Below, one piece after another: positions 43,902 to 53,153 of a DNA stretch of 64,000 nucleotides. Position numbers and translations under genes: made by a program. The stretch spans positions 3,410,001-3,474,000 of the forward strand of contig NZ_CP070225.1 of assembly GCF_021631985.1 (NCBI RefSeq). The letters are read 5' to 3'. Under the pieces are notes generated by a model, which saw nothing but the letters and a program-made list of their open reading frames with translations, ran no database searches and was not told where the DNA came from. Each line of letters starts with the position of its first letter. Position 1 is the stretch's first letter. Source of the DNA: Sandaracinus amylolyticus. GTDB taxonomy: Bacteria > Myxococcota_A > Polyangia > Polyangiales > Sandaracinaceae.

Positions 43902-45758
43902 GTGGCGCGCAAGAAACCCTGGTGGATGACGCAGGAGAAACGAGACCTCGCCTCGTTCCTCCGCGATCGTGAGCTGCTCCTCGCCGCGCTGCGCGACTCG
44001 GCGCGCACGTTCGGCCTCGTGTGGAGCACACACCGCCCGCTCGGTGCCGCGCTCCTCGCGCTCGGCGCCCTGGGCGCCGCGCTCCCAGCCGCGATCGCGT
44101 GGACCGGCCACTGGATCGTCGATGCGATCCAGCGCGCGGTCGAGCACCCCGAGGCGCGTCGCGAGGTCCTGATCGCGGTCGGCATCGAGCTCGCGCTCGT
44201 GCTCGCGTCGAATGCGATCAAGCGCGTGCAGACCGTCGTCCACGGGCTCCTCCGCGCGCTCGTCGCGGAGCGCGCGAACGAGATGATCCTCGAGAAGGCG
44301 CTCGGCCTCGAGCTCGTCGACTTCGAGAACCCCGGCTTCTACGACACGCTCTCGCAGGCGCGCAGCGGCGCGTCGCACTACCCGCTCGGCCACGTGATGA
44401 ACGTGCTGAGCCTCGGCCAGAGCGTGCTCGCGCTCTTCGGCCTCGCCGCGCTCCTGATCCCGCTCTCGCCGCTCGCGGTGCTCGTGCTGATCGCCGCCGC
44501 GATCCCGCAGTTCGTCGTCGAGACGCGCTTCAGCCGCGACGCGTTCCGCCTCTTCCGATGGCGCTCCGAGGAGACGCGCAAGCAGAACTACCTCGAGACC
44601 GTGCTCGCGAGCTCCGATCACGCGAAGGAGACGAAGCTCTTCGGGCTCGGCGACATGCTGCTCGAGAAGTACCGCGCGATCTTCTGGAAGCTCTGGAAGG
44701 AGGATCGCGACCTCACGATCCGTCGCGGCCTCTGGGGCCTCGCGATCGGCAGCCTCGGCACCCTCGCGTTCTACGCCATCTACGCGTGGATCGCGTGGCA
44801 GGCCGCGCTCGGCGCGATCTCGCTCGCCGACATGACGATGTACCTGCTCGTGTTCCGCCAGGGCCAGAGCACGCTCGGCAACGTCTTCTCGGGCGCCTCC
44901 ACGCTCTACGAGGACGTCCTCTACCTCACTGCGTTCTGGGAGTTCCTCGATCACCGCGACGAGGACGCCCCGAGCGGCACCGCGACCAGCGGTCCCGATC
45001 CCCTCGACGGAGTCCGCTTCCAGAACGTCTGGTACACGTACCCCGGCGCGAAGGAGCCCGCGCTGCGCGGCGTCGACCTGCACCTGCCTCCGCGCCGCAA
45101 GCTCGCGCTCGTCGGCGAGAACGGCGCCGGCAAGACGACGATCATCAAGCTCCTCACGCGGCTCTATCGCCCGAGCCAGGGCCGCATCACGCTCGACGGT
45201 CTGCCCCTCGACGAGTGGGACGAGCGCGCGCTGCGCCGTCGCATGGGCGTCATCTTCCAGGACTTCGTGCAGTACCAGTGGCTCGTCGGCGAGAACATCG
45301 GCGTCGGCGACGTGAGCGCGTTCGACGACGAGGCGCGCTGGAAGGAAGCCGCCGAGAAGGGCTCCGCGAGCGACTTCGTGTCCTCGCTGCCGAAGGGCTT
45401 CCACACCCAGCTCGGCCACTGGTTCGACGAGGGCCAGGAGCTCTCGCTCGGTCAGTGGCAGAAAATCGCCCTCTCGCGCGCGTTCATGCGCCGCGACGCC
45501 GACATCCTGGTCCTCGACGAGCCCACCGCGTCGATGGATGCCGAGGCCGAGGCCCGCATCTTCGCCCGCTTCCGCGCGCTCACCGAGCAGCGGACCGCCG
45601 TCTTGATCTCGCACCGGTTCAGCACGGTGCGTATGGCGGATCGCATCGCGGTCATCGAGGGCGGCGTCGTGACCGAGCACGGCTCGCACGACGAGCTCAT
45701 GGCCCTCGGAGGTCGCTACGCCCGCCTGTTCACTCTACAAGCCCAAGGCTATCGGTGA
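43902..45758 (+). CDS. ABC transporter, fused permease and ATP-binding protein
   Basis: A 618-residue half-transporter working as a homodimer in the inner membrane. About six membrane helices (for example PLGAALLALGALGAALPAAI and LIPLSPLAVLVLIAAAIPQ) form the permease part up to residue about 350. The nucleotide-binding domain has Walker A GENGAGKTT, Q-loop VIFQDF, signature LSLGQWQKIAL, Walker B ILVLDEPT and H-loop ISHRF, all intact. It resembles exporters of the MsbA/lantibiotic type with the GHWFDEGQELSLGQWQ segment. Substrate unknown. The 86-bp gap after it contains a hairpin and the promoter-like box of the next gene. Confidence 0.92.
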   Translation: MARKKPWWMTQEKRDLASFLRDRELLLAALRDSARTFGLVWSTHRPLGAALLALGALGAALPAAIAWTGHWIVDAIQRAVEHPEARREVLIAVGIELALVLASNAIKRVQTVVHGLLRALVAERANEMILEKALGLELVDFENPGFYDTLSQARSGASHYPLGHVMNVLSLGQSVLALFGLAALLIPLSPLAVLVLIAAAIPQFVVETRFSRDAFRLFRWRSEETRKQNYLETVLASSDHAKETKLFGLGDMLLEKYRAIFWKLWKEDRDLTIRRGLWGLAIGSLGTLAFYAIYAWIAWQAALGAISLADMTMYLLVFRQGQSTLGNVFSGASTLYEDVLYLTAFWEFLDHRDEDAPSGTATSGPDPLDGVRFQNVWYTYPGAKEPALRGVDLHLPPRRKLALVGENGAGKTTIIKLLTRLYRPSQGRITLDGLPLDEWDERALRRRMGVIFQDFVQYQWLVGENIGVGDVSAFDDEARWKEAAEKGSASDFVSSLPKGFHTQLGHWFDEGQELSLGQWQKIALSRAFMRRDADILVLDEPTASMDAEAEARIFARFRALTEQRTAVLISHRFSTVRMADRIAVIEGGVVTEHGSHDELMALGGRYARLFTLQAQGYR

Positions 45759-45800
45759 GGCCCCGCCTAGACAGTTGTCCTCTGACCAGTACAGGGTTTT

Positions 45801-45824
45801 CCGCCTAGGGTCTTCCCTGGGCGG
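45801..45824 (+). promoter_or_regulatory. Hairpin between ABC exporter and the following gene
   Basis: CCGCCTAGGG and CCCTGGGCGG form a 10-bp stem with one mismatch and loop TCTT. No T-run follows. It may be a weak terminator for the exporter gene or an operator for the next gene, whose TA box is at 45839-45844. Confidence 0.4.
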
Positions 45825-45838
45825 TACGATTACGCGAT

Positions 45839-45844
45839 TATCGG
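45839..45844 (+). promoter_or_regulatory. TA-rich -10-like box before orphan 598-residue protein
   Basis: TATCGG lies 6 nt before ATG 45851. If it is the -10, the message would start near that second ATG rather than at ATG 45845. Confidence 0.35.
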
Positions 45845-47641
45845 ATGAACATGCACGCTGACACGAACTCGCTATTGGGAAGCGAGCCGGTGGAGACCCA
45901 CCCCATCATCAAGGCGCTGCTGCGCTTCGGCTACTCGATCGAGTGGCACGGCGAACCAGGGTCGCGGCTCTGCATCGTGAGTGACCCGGACGAGACGTTT
46001 GAGGGGCGCGGCGCCGACGACCGCAAGGCCTTCGAGGACGCGCTCGCCAGGCTCGCGCCGTCGAAGATCGCGCGCGCGTTGATCGAGCGAGCGGCATCGC
46101 AGATGCCGCGCGCCGCGGGGAGCGCCGAGGTGCAGGTCACACCGCGCCCCGATATGACGCCCCGGATCGAGCTCGAGCACACCCCGGCGCCGCCCAGCGG
46201 ACCCCGTGATCTCAAGGCGATCCTCAGCGACCTGCAGACGGTCGCGGCGCGCGTCGAGGCGGGTATCCCCGAGGCCGCGCTGATGGCCCCGCCGCTCCAG
46301 AAGCTGCACGTGCTCGCGTGGATCTCGCGCGCACGCGCCCTCGAGCACGAGGCCAACCGCAACCGCTCGGCGTCGGACGCGACCGGCGCCATCGCACGGC
46401 GGCTCACGACTCTCTGCAAGACGTGGTGGCCCGGCTCGGTCCGCGCGCTGCAGCTCGACGCGACACCCGAGCGCGCGACGCGCGAGCAAGGGCTCCCGCC
46501 CGCGACCAAGTGGCTCGACGTCGCGGAGACGGCAGAAGCCCGGCTCGAGCAGCTGATCGCCGAGCCTCCCTCCGACGACGGCTGGCGCGACACCGCGGCG
46601 CTCGCCGCCCCGCCCGACGACGCGAGCCGCGAGATCGCCCTCGCGATCCGCATCATCGAGCGCCTCGTCGGCCCGATCGACACGCCGCCCGGCAACGACG
46701 CGCCCCGCCCGCTCGCATCGAACGACGAGCTGCAGCTCGAGGACGCGGCCGCGCGCCTGCGCTGGGCCCGCCACGTCGCGCCGGACCCCGAGCGCTGGGG
46801 CGCCGCGATCGGTCGCCTCCGCTGGCTCGTGGCCCAGAAGCGCGGGAGCCAGCGCCTCGCGCGCCTGCTCGACCCGGGATTCGTCCCGCGCCCGAGCTGG
46901 GATCACGAGGCCGGCGCTGCTCGTTCGCGTCTCGTCGCACTGACTCCCCCTCCCGATAGTGGCCCCGAGCTCATGAAATGGCTCACGGCGACCTTCGATG
47001 CGATCGACGGTCCGACCCTGGCGAGCCGACTGCGCGAGCAGAAGACGGTCTCGGGCGCGCCCGCCGCGCCGCTGATCCTCTCGATCCAGGAGGCCGATCT
47101 GCCCGCGGGTGATCGCCGCCTGCGCCGCCGCCTGCGCCAGCTGCACGCGCTGATGACGGGTGGCAAGGCGGGCGAAGCGGCGACGTCGACCCAGGAGATG
47201 ACGAGCACCGGTGAGCAGCCGGTCCTCCACGTCGACGACGAGTCCGCCGCCGCGCGTCCCACCCACGACGAGCGCATCTTCACGCGAGTGCGCGCGAAGC
47301 TGCCCGATGCGGCCGCGCTCTTCGTCAGCAACCGCGAGGACCCGATGCTGCGCGAGCGCCTCGAGAAGGCGCTCGGCTGGCAGATCGAGTGGTCGACCGC
47401 CGAGCCCCGCCGCGTCGCGGCGATCGCGGGCGCGATCGGTCGCGGGAAGTACCGCGTCGTGCTCAGCGCGACCGGCTTCCAGGATCACTCGACCGACATC
47501 GCGCTCGCCCGCGCCGCACAGTCGAGCAACACGCTGTACGTGCGCGTGAACCGCGGTCGCGCGGCGGCCTGTGCGCGCGCCCTGGCGCGCGAGCTCGGCA
47601 TCCGCACCGACGACGGCGAGGAAGAGCGCGCCGCCGGGTAG
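45845..47641 (+). CDS. Large protein with DUF2325-like C-terminal domain, unknown function
   Basis: A 598-residue soluble protein (596 if ATG 45851 is used). No close family is recognised for most of it. The N-terminus (HPIIKALLRFGYSIEWHGEP, FEDALARLAPSKIARALIER) is compact. The middle (about 130-460) is helical and Arg/Ala-rich, with ARALEHEANRNRS. The last 100 residues read ALFVSNREDPMLRERLEKAL, YRVVLSATGFQDHSTDIALA and TLYVRVNRGRAAACARAL. This strand-helix order with a TDxxSH-like turn resembles DUF2325, a nucleotide/Rossmann-like domain of unknown function; the assignment is inference. It has its own promoter-like box and a strong terminator, so it appears monocistronic. Confidence 0.7.
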   Translation: MNMHADTNSLLGSEPVETHPIIKALLRFGYSIEWHGEPGSRLCIVSDPDETFEGRGADDRKAFEDALARLAPSKIARALIERAASQMPRAAGSAEVQVTPRPDMTPRIELEHTPAPPSGPRDLKAILSDLQTVAARVEAGIPEAALMAPPLQKLHVLAWISRARALEHEANRNRSASDATGAIARRLTTLCKTWWPGSVRALQLDATPERATREQGLPPATKWLDVAETAEARLEQLIAEPPSDDGWRDTAALAAPPDDASREIALAIRIIERLVGPIDTPPGNDAPRPLASNDELQLEDAAARLRWARHVAPDPERWGAAIGRLRWLVAQKRGSQRLARLLDPGFVPRPSWDHEAGAARSRLVALTPPPDSGPELMKWLTATFDAIDGPTLASRLREQKTVSGAPAAPLILSIQEADLPAGDRRLRRRLRQLHALMTGGKAGEAATSTQEMTSTGEQPVLHVDDESAAARPTHDERIFTRVRAKLPDAAALFVSNREDPMLRERLEKALGWQIEWSTAEPRRVAAIAGAIGRGKYRVVLSATGFQDHSTDIALARAAQSSNTLYVRVNRGRAAACARALARELGIRTDDGEEERAAG

Positions 47642-47664
47642 AAGCCTGGCTGATGGATCCACGG

Positions 47665-47691
47665 CGACCCATCACGCAGCGTGATGGGTCG
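47665..47691. terminator. Terminator between convergent orphan gene and protein kinase gene
   Basis: A perfect 12-bp stem (CGACCCATCACG 47665-47676 with CGTGATGGGTCG 47680-47691) and a CAG loop, located between the two convergent stop codons. No long T-run is present on either strand. The placement makes a bidirectional terminator likely. Confidence 0.65.
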
Positions 47692-47696
47692 TCGGA

Positions 47697-48908
47697 TCAG
47701 CCCGCGCTTTCCAATACCGGAGTCGCGCCCGCCGCGGCGCGCGGCCGCGCGACCGCCCACGCGATGACCCCGAGCGCCGCGAGCGCCGCGAGCACCATCG
47801 CGACCACGATGCGCGCGCGCCGGGCCCGCTCGGTCTTCGCCATCTCCTCGGCATCGAGCTCGGCGTCCGCCGCGAGCTGCAGCGCGTGCATCTCCTCGCT
47901 GCGGGTGCGGATGCGCGCGGTCACCGGGCGCGCATCGAGCGGCGTGCGATCGAGCGCCGGCTCCTTGGCGGCCTCGCCGGGGAAGAGCCCACCGAGCCAC
48001 GCCGCGATCTCGCGGTCTCCCACCGGCTCGCCGCGCGTCGCGAGCCATCCCTCGAGCGCGCGCGCCATCTCGTCGGCGCTCGCGAAGCGCGCATCGCGAT
48101 CCTTCGCGAGCCCGCGCTGCACGATCTCCTCGATCTCGATCGGCACGTCGCTTCGTCGCTCGCGCACCGAGGGCACGCTGGGATCGACCACGATCGCGGC
48201 GACCGTCTCGAACTCCGAATCGCGCTCGTAGACCGACTCGCCCGTGAGCAGCTCGAACGCGCAGAGCGCGAGCGCGAACACGTCGCTGCGCCCGTCGAGC
48301 GCCTGGCCGCGATACTGCTCGGGCGAGATGAAAGCGAGCTTGCCCTTGAGCACGCCCACCTCGGTCTTCCGGGGATCGATCACCGACTTCGCGATCCCGA
48401 AGTCGATCAGCTTGGGCACCCCGTTCCACCCGACGATCACGTTCTCGGGCGTGACGTCGCGATGCACGATCCCGAGCACTCGCCCCGCGTCGTCGGTCGC
48501 GACGTGCGCGTGGTGCAGCGCGCTCGCGAGGCTCGCGATCAGACGCGCCGTGATCGCGACCGGCACCGCGCGCCGCGTCTCCTTCGCGCGCTCGATCACC
48601 TTGCGCAGCGAGGGCCCGCGCACCCACTCGAGCACGAGGTGGAACGCGCCGCCCTCGTCGCCGAAGTCCTGCACCGCGCAGAGGTTCGGGTGCGAGAGGC
48701 GCGACGTGAGCCGTGCTTCCTGCACGAACGCCTCGACCTTCGCGGGGTCCGACACGACGTGCGGCAAGAGGCGCTTCACCACCACGCGCCGCGCGACGTC
48801 GCGCGGACCGGTCGCGCGCGCCACGAACACCTCGGCCATCCCGCCGCTCGCGAGACGCCCGAGCACCTCGTAGCGACCGATGCGCCCGATCGGGAGCACG
48901 TCGCTCAC
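47697..48908 (-). CDS. Serine/threonine protein kinase with C-terminal membrane anchor
   Basis: A 403-residue eukaryotic-type kinase. The Gly-rich loop RLASGGMAEVFVA, the ATP Lys in VVVKRLLP, the catalytic loop IVHRDVTPENVIV, the DFG in LIDFGIAKS and the APE-like SPEQYRGQ are present, so it should be active. Residues about 280-370 form a non-catalytic linker. A single membrane helix near the end (IVVAMVLAALAALGVIAWAV) leaves a short extracytoplasmic tail. GTG 48908 overlaps the stop of the upstream gene (GTGA, 48905-48908). HRDVTPEN is the form commonly seen in myxobacterial kinases. The partner is probably the DUF2378-like protein encoded upstream. Confidence 0.92.
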   Translation of the reverse strand: MSDVLPIGRIGRYEVLGRLASGGMAEVFVARATGPRDVARRVVVKRLLPHVVSDPAKVEAFVQEARLTSRLSHPNLCAVQDFGDEGGAFHLVLEWVRGPSLRKVIERAKETRRAVPVAITARLIASLASALHHAHVATDDAGRVLGIVHRDVTPENVIVGWNGVPKLIDFGIAKSVIDPRKTEVGVLKGKLAFISPEQYRGQALDGRSDVFALALCAFELLTGESVYERDSEFETVAAIVVDPSVPSVRERRSDVPIEIEEIVQRGLAKDRDARFASADEMARALEGWLATRGEPVGDREIAAWLGGLFPGEAAKEPALDRTPLDARPVTARIRTRSEEMHALQLAADAELDAEEMAKTERARRARIVVAMVLAALAALGVIAWAVARPRAAAGATPVLESAG

Positions 48909-49549
48909 GCCCAGCGCGCCTCGAACGGAAGGCTCACGATGTCGACGCCGTGCGCGCGCCCTTCGGGGATCGGCACCAGCGACGTGCACCGCACGTTCTT
49001 GCCGCCCGCCATCCCGAGCAGCACCTCGACGTAGGGCTCCGACACCGACGCGTACCACTCGGTCAGCGGGCGCGGCAGACCCCGGCGCAGCGTGCGGATG
49101 TAGCCCTTCGTGCTCTCCTCGACGATCACGTCGCCGAAGTCGAAGTACTGCGAGATCAATCGCTGCAATCGCCCGCCGATCATCTCCGGCGTGGTGAAGC
49201 CGAGCAGCCAGCGATAGACGCCCTTCACGTCCTCGTTCGCCTGCCAGCGCGTCCGCTCGCGCACGAACTCCGAGAAGCCCGTGCCCATCACGCGGGCCGC
49301 GCCGATGCCGACCATCGCGAGCGGGAACACGTCGTAGCGCGTCGACGCGAGGAAGGGCTGCGAGAAGAACTTCGTGACGTCGGGCCGCCCGAGCGCCGCC
49401 AGCACCGCCGAGTGCCCACCGGGAACGATGCGATCGCAGTACTCGACGTGGCCGCGGTACGCGACGCCCTTGATGTGGAAAGGCGACTGCCCTGGCGACC
49501 ACGGGATCTCGAGGAGCGCGCGTTCGTCGGCCTCGTTCACGCCGTCCAT
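48905..49549 (-). CDS. DUF2378 family protein (Myxococcus paralogous domain)
   Basis: A 214-residue soluble protein. The order of features (FHIKGVAYRGHVEYCDRIVP near the N-terminus, FSQPFLASTRYDVFPLAMVG, GFSEFVRERTRWQANEDVKG and a C-terminal LVPIPEGRAHGVDIVSLPFE) matches the TIGR02265/DUF2378 family, which is expanded in myxobacteria and has no known activity. ATG 49549 is used; ATG 49585 would add 12 residues. Coupled by a GTGA overlap to the kinase gene and divergent from the MoxR gene. Confidence 0.75.
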   Translation of the reverse strand: MDGVNEADERALLEIPWSPGQSPFHIKGVAYRGHVEYCDRIVPGGHSAVLAALGRPDVTKFFSQPFLASTRYDVFPLAMVGIGAARVMGTGFSEFVRERTRWQANEDVKGVYRWLLGFTTPEMIGGRLQRLISQYFDFGDVIVEESTKGYIRTLRRGLPRPLTEWYASVSEPYVEVLLGMAGGKNVRCTSLVPIPEGRAHGVDIVSLPFEARWA

Positions 49550-49606
49550 CGTACTCGAATCGTTCGGTGGCGCGAGGGTTGGCATCGAGTCAGGCTGGCC
49601 CGCGAA

Positions 49607-50446
49607 ATGAGCGAGTTCCTGCGTTTCCACGGGACCGACAGCTACCTGACCAACGAGGCCCTCGAGGCCGCCGTGAACTGCGCGCTGGTGCTCCAGCGGC
49701 CGCTCCTCGTGAAGGGCGAGCCCGGCACCGGCAAGACGCTGCTCGCGGAAGCGATCTCGGCGGCGCTCGGCCTCCGTCTGCTCACGTGGCACGTGAAGAG
49801 CACGACGCGCGCGCAGGACGGCCTCTACGTCTACGACACGGTGCAGCGCCTCTACGACTCGCGCTTCGGCGACGGCGACGTGAAGGACATCCGCCGCTAC
49901 ATCAAGTACGGCCCGCTCGGTCAGGCGTTCGCGTCGAAGGAGCGCGTCGTGCTGCTGATCGACGAGGTCGACAAGGCGGACATCGAGTTCCCGAACGATC
50001 TGCTCCACGAGCTCGATCGCATGCGGTTCCGGGTGAACGAGACCGACGACGAGGTCGCCGCGTCGCACCGCCCCGTCGTGATCATCACGAGCAACAACGA
50101 GAAGGAGCTCCCCGACGCGTTCCTCCGTCGCTGCGTCTTCCACTTCATCGACTTCCCCGACCAGGAGCTGATGAAGCGCATCGTCGCGGTGCACCACCCC
50201 GAGGTCGACACCCAGCTCGTCGATCACGCGCTGCGCGTCTTCTACGAGCTCCGCGACATGAAGCGCCTGCGCAAGCGCCCGAGCACGAGCGAGCTGATCG
50301 ACTGGATCGCGGTGCTGCGCGCGTCGGGGCTCAGCGACGTGCGGCTCGAGGGCAAGGTGCCCTTCCTCGGCACGCTGCTGAAGAAGGAGCAGGACCTCGC
50401 GACGCTCGCCGATCAGCTCGCGGGCGGACGCCGCTTCCGCTCGTAG
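49607..50446 (+). CDS. MoxR-family AAA+ ATPase
   Basis: A 279-residue AAA+ ATPase. Walker A GEPGTGKT is at 37-44, Walker B is VVLLIDEVDKAD, sensor 1 is VIITSNNEKELPDAF and the Arg finger lies in FLRRCVFHFIDFP. MoxR proteins act as chaperones that insert metals or mature protein complexes, usually together with a VWA-domain protein. The next gene, 33 bp downstream, is a CoxE-like VWA protein, which fits this pairing. Their client is not identifiable here. Confidence 0.94.
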   Translation: MSEFLRFHGTDSYLTNEALEAAVNCALVLQRPLLVKGEPGTGKTLLAEAISAALGLRLLTWHVKSTTRAQDGLYVYDTVQRLYDSRFGDGDVKDIRRYIKYGPLGQAFASKERVVLLIDEVDKADIEFPNDLLHELDRMRFRVNETDDEVAASHRPVVIITSNNEKELPDAFLRRCVFHFIDFPDQELMKRIVAVHHPEVDTQLVDHALRVFYELRDMKRLRKRPSTSELIDWIAVLRASGLSDVRLEGKVPFLGTLLKKEQDLATLADQLAGGRRFRS

Positions 50447-50479
50447 CGCGCGCGCCGCGGCCGAGGGAGACTGCGATCC

Positions 50480-51679
50480 GTGATCGTCCCCTTCCTCTAC
50501 GTGCTCCGCAGCCAGAAGGTGCCGGTCGGCACCACGGAGGTCATCCAGCTCGCGCGCGCGCTGGAGGCAGGGCTGCACGACTCGTCGCTCGACGGCTTCT
50601 ATCACGTCGCGCGGGCGATCCTCGTGCACTCCGAGGCGCACTACGACGCGTTCGATCAGGCGTTCGCGCATCACTTCCGCGGCGCGGAGCTGCAGGCGAA
50701 GGAGCTCCGCAAGGAGCTGCTCGACTGGCTCGAGGAAGCGGTCGAGCGCCCCGACGAGCTCAGCGACGAAGAGCGCGCGATGCTCGAGCAGTACGACCTC
50801 GAGACGCTCAAGCGCATGTTCGAGGAGCGCCTGAACGAGCAAACCGAGCGGCACGACGGAGGCAATCGCTGGATCGGCACCGGCGGGACTTCGCCCTTCG
50901 GCAACTCGGGCGCAGCGCCGCGACCTGGCATCCGCGTCGGGGGCCGTGGTGGCGGGCGCAGCGCGGTGCAGATCGCGCAGCGCCGCGCGTGGCAGGGCTA
51001 TCGCGACGATCTCACGCTCGACGTGCGACAGATGCAGGTCGCGCTGCGCAAGCTGCGCGCGTTCGCGCGCGAGGGCGCGGAGGACGAGCTCGACATCCAG
51101 GGCTCGATCGACGCGACCGCGAAGAACGCGGGCGAGCTCGAGGTGGTGCTGCGCCCTCCCCGTCGTCCCAACGTGCGCGTGCTGCTCGTGATGGACGTCG
51201 GCGGCTCGATGGAGCCCTACGCGCATCTGTGCTCGCGCCTCTTCAGCGCGGCGAGCAAGGCGACGCACTTCAAGGAGCTGCGCCACTACTACTTCCACAA
51301 CTGCGTGTACGGCCACGTCTACGAGGACGAGAAGTTCACGAAGCCGAAGAAGGTGCGCGATCTGCTCGCGGAGTGCGGCCCGCACTACAAGCTGATCATG
51401 GTCGGCGACGCGCTGATGGCGCCCTACGAGCTGCTCCAGTCGGGCGGCTCGATCGATCTCGGTGACGAGAACCGCGTCGAGGGGATCCGCTGGCTGCAGA
51501 CGCTGCAGGAGCACTTCGAGCGCAGCTGCTGGCTCAACCCCGAGCCCGAGAAGTACTGGAGCGGCAACACGATCGAGTACGTGAAGAACGTGTTCGACAT
51601 GTTCCCGCTGACGGTCCACGGGCTCGGCGAGGCAGTGGGCCACCTGACCAAGGGCAAGGGGCTCCGCAAGGCGGGCTGA
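50480..51679 (+). CDS. VWA-domain protein, CoxE-like
   Basis: A 399-residue cytoplasmic protein, GTG 50480. The N-terminal half is helical (MIVPFLYVLRSQKVPVGTTE, ERAMLEQYDLETLKRMFEER). A Gly-rich region (GIRVGGRGGGRSAVQIAQRR) separates it from the VWA domain near residue 230. There the MIDAS motif reads VMDVGGSMEPY, i.e. D-x-G-G-S rather than D-x-S-x-S. A late IMVGDALMAPYELL fits the third MIDAS segment. CoxE partners with MoxR ATPases in cofactor insertion; whether metal binds here without the first Ser is unclear. Confidence 0.9.
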   Translation: MIVPFLYVLRSQKVPVGTTEVIQLARALEAGLHDSSLDGFYHVARAILVHSEAHYDAFDQAFAHHFRGAELQAKELRKELLDWLEEAVERPDELSDEERAMLEQYDLETLKRMFEERLNEQTERHDGGNRWIGTGGTSPFGNSGAAPRPGIRVGGRGGGRSAVQIAQRRAWQGYRDDLTLDVRQMQVALRKLRAFAREGAEDELDIQGSIDATAKNAGELEVVLRPPRRPNVRVLLVMDVGGSMEPYAHLCSRLFSAASKATHFKELRHYYFHNCVYGHVYEDEKFTKPKKVRDLLAECGPHYKLIMVGDALMAPYELLQSGGSIDLGDENRVEGIRWLQTLQEHFERSCWLNPEPEKYWSGNTIEYVKNVFDMFPLTVHGLGEAVGHLTKGKGLRKAG

Positions 51680-51758
51680 GCCGGGTCGGGGTCGCCGGCG
51701 GATCCGGCTCGGGGACGGGATCGCGAACCAGGGGCGCAGGTCGATCGCGACGTGCACG

Positions 51759-51774
51759 GCGGATCGCGATCCGC
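51759..51774. repeat. Perfect 16-bp palindrome upstream of hisS
   Basis: GCGGATCG followed by CGATCCGC, 111 bp before hisS, outside any gene. It may be an operator or chance; GATC-containing words are common in this genome because of ATC-GCG codon pairs. Confidence 0.35.
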
Positions 51775-51822
51775 GCTCGGATCCTGCGGCGTCCCACGCT
51801 TGCGCCCCTCACGCGCATCGGG

Positions 51823-51862
51823 TAGGTACCGCGCTCGCAAAACCGCCTCTCTCCGCGGTTTT
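51823..51862 (+). promoter_or_regulatory. hisS promoter-like box and terminator-like leader hairpin
   Basis: TAGGTA at 51823-51828 is followed by a perfect 8-bp stem (AAAACCGC 51839-51846, GCGGTTTT 51855-51862) with an 8-nt CT-rich loop and a T4 tail. The stem lies 22 nt before ATG 51885. It could be an intrinsic terminator ending the CoxE transcript or an attenuator in the hisS leader. Confidence 0.5.
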
Positions 51863-51884
51863 CCGTCTCTCCAGCGACGACACG

Positions 51885-53149
<1,265 letters not shown>

Positions 53150-53153
<4 letters not shown>

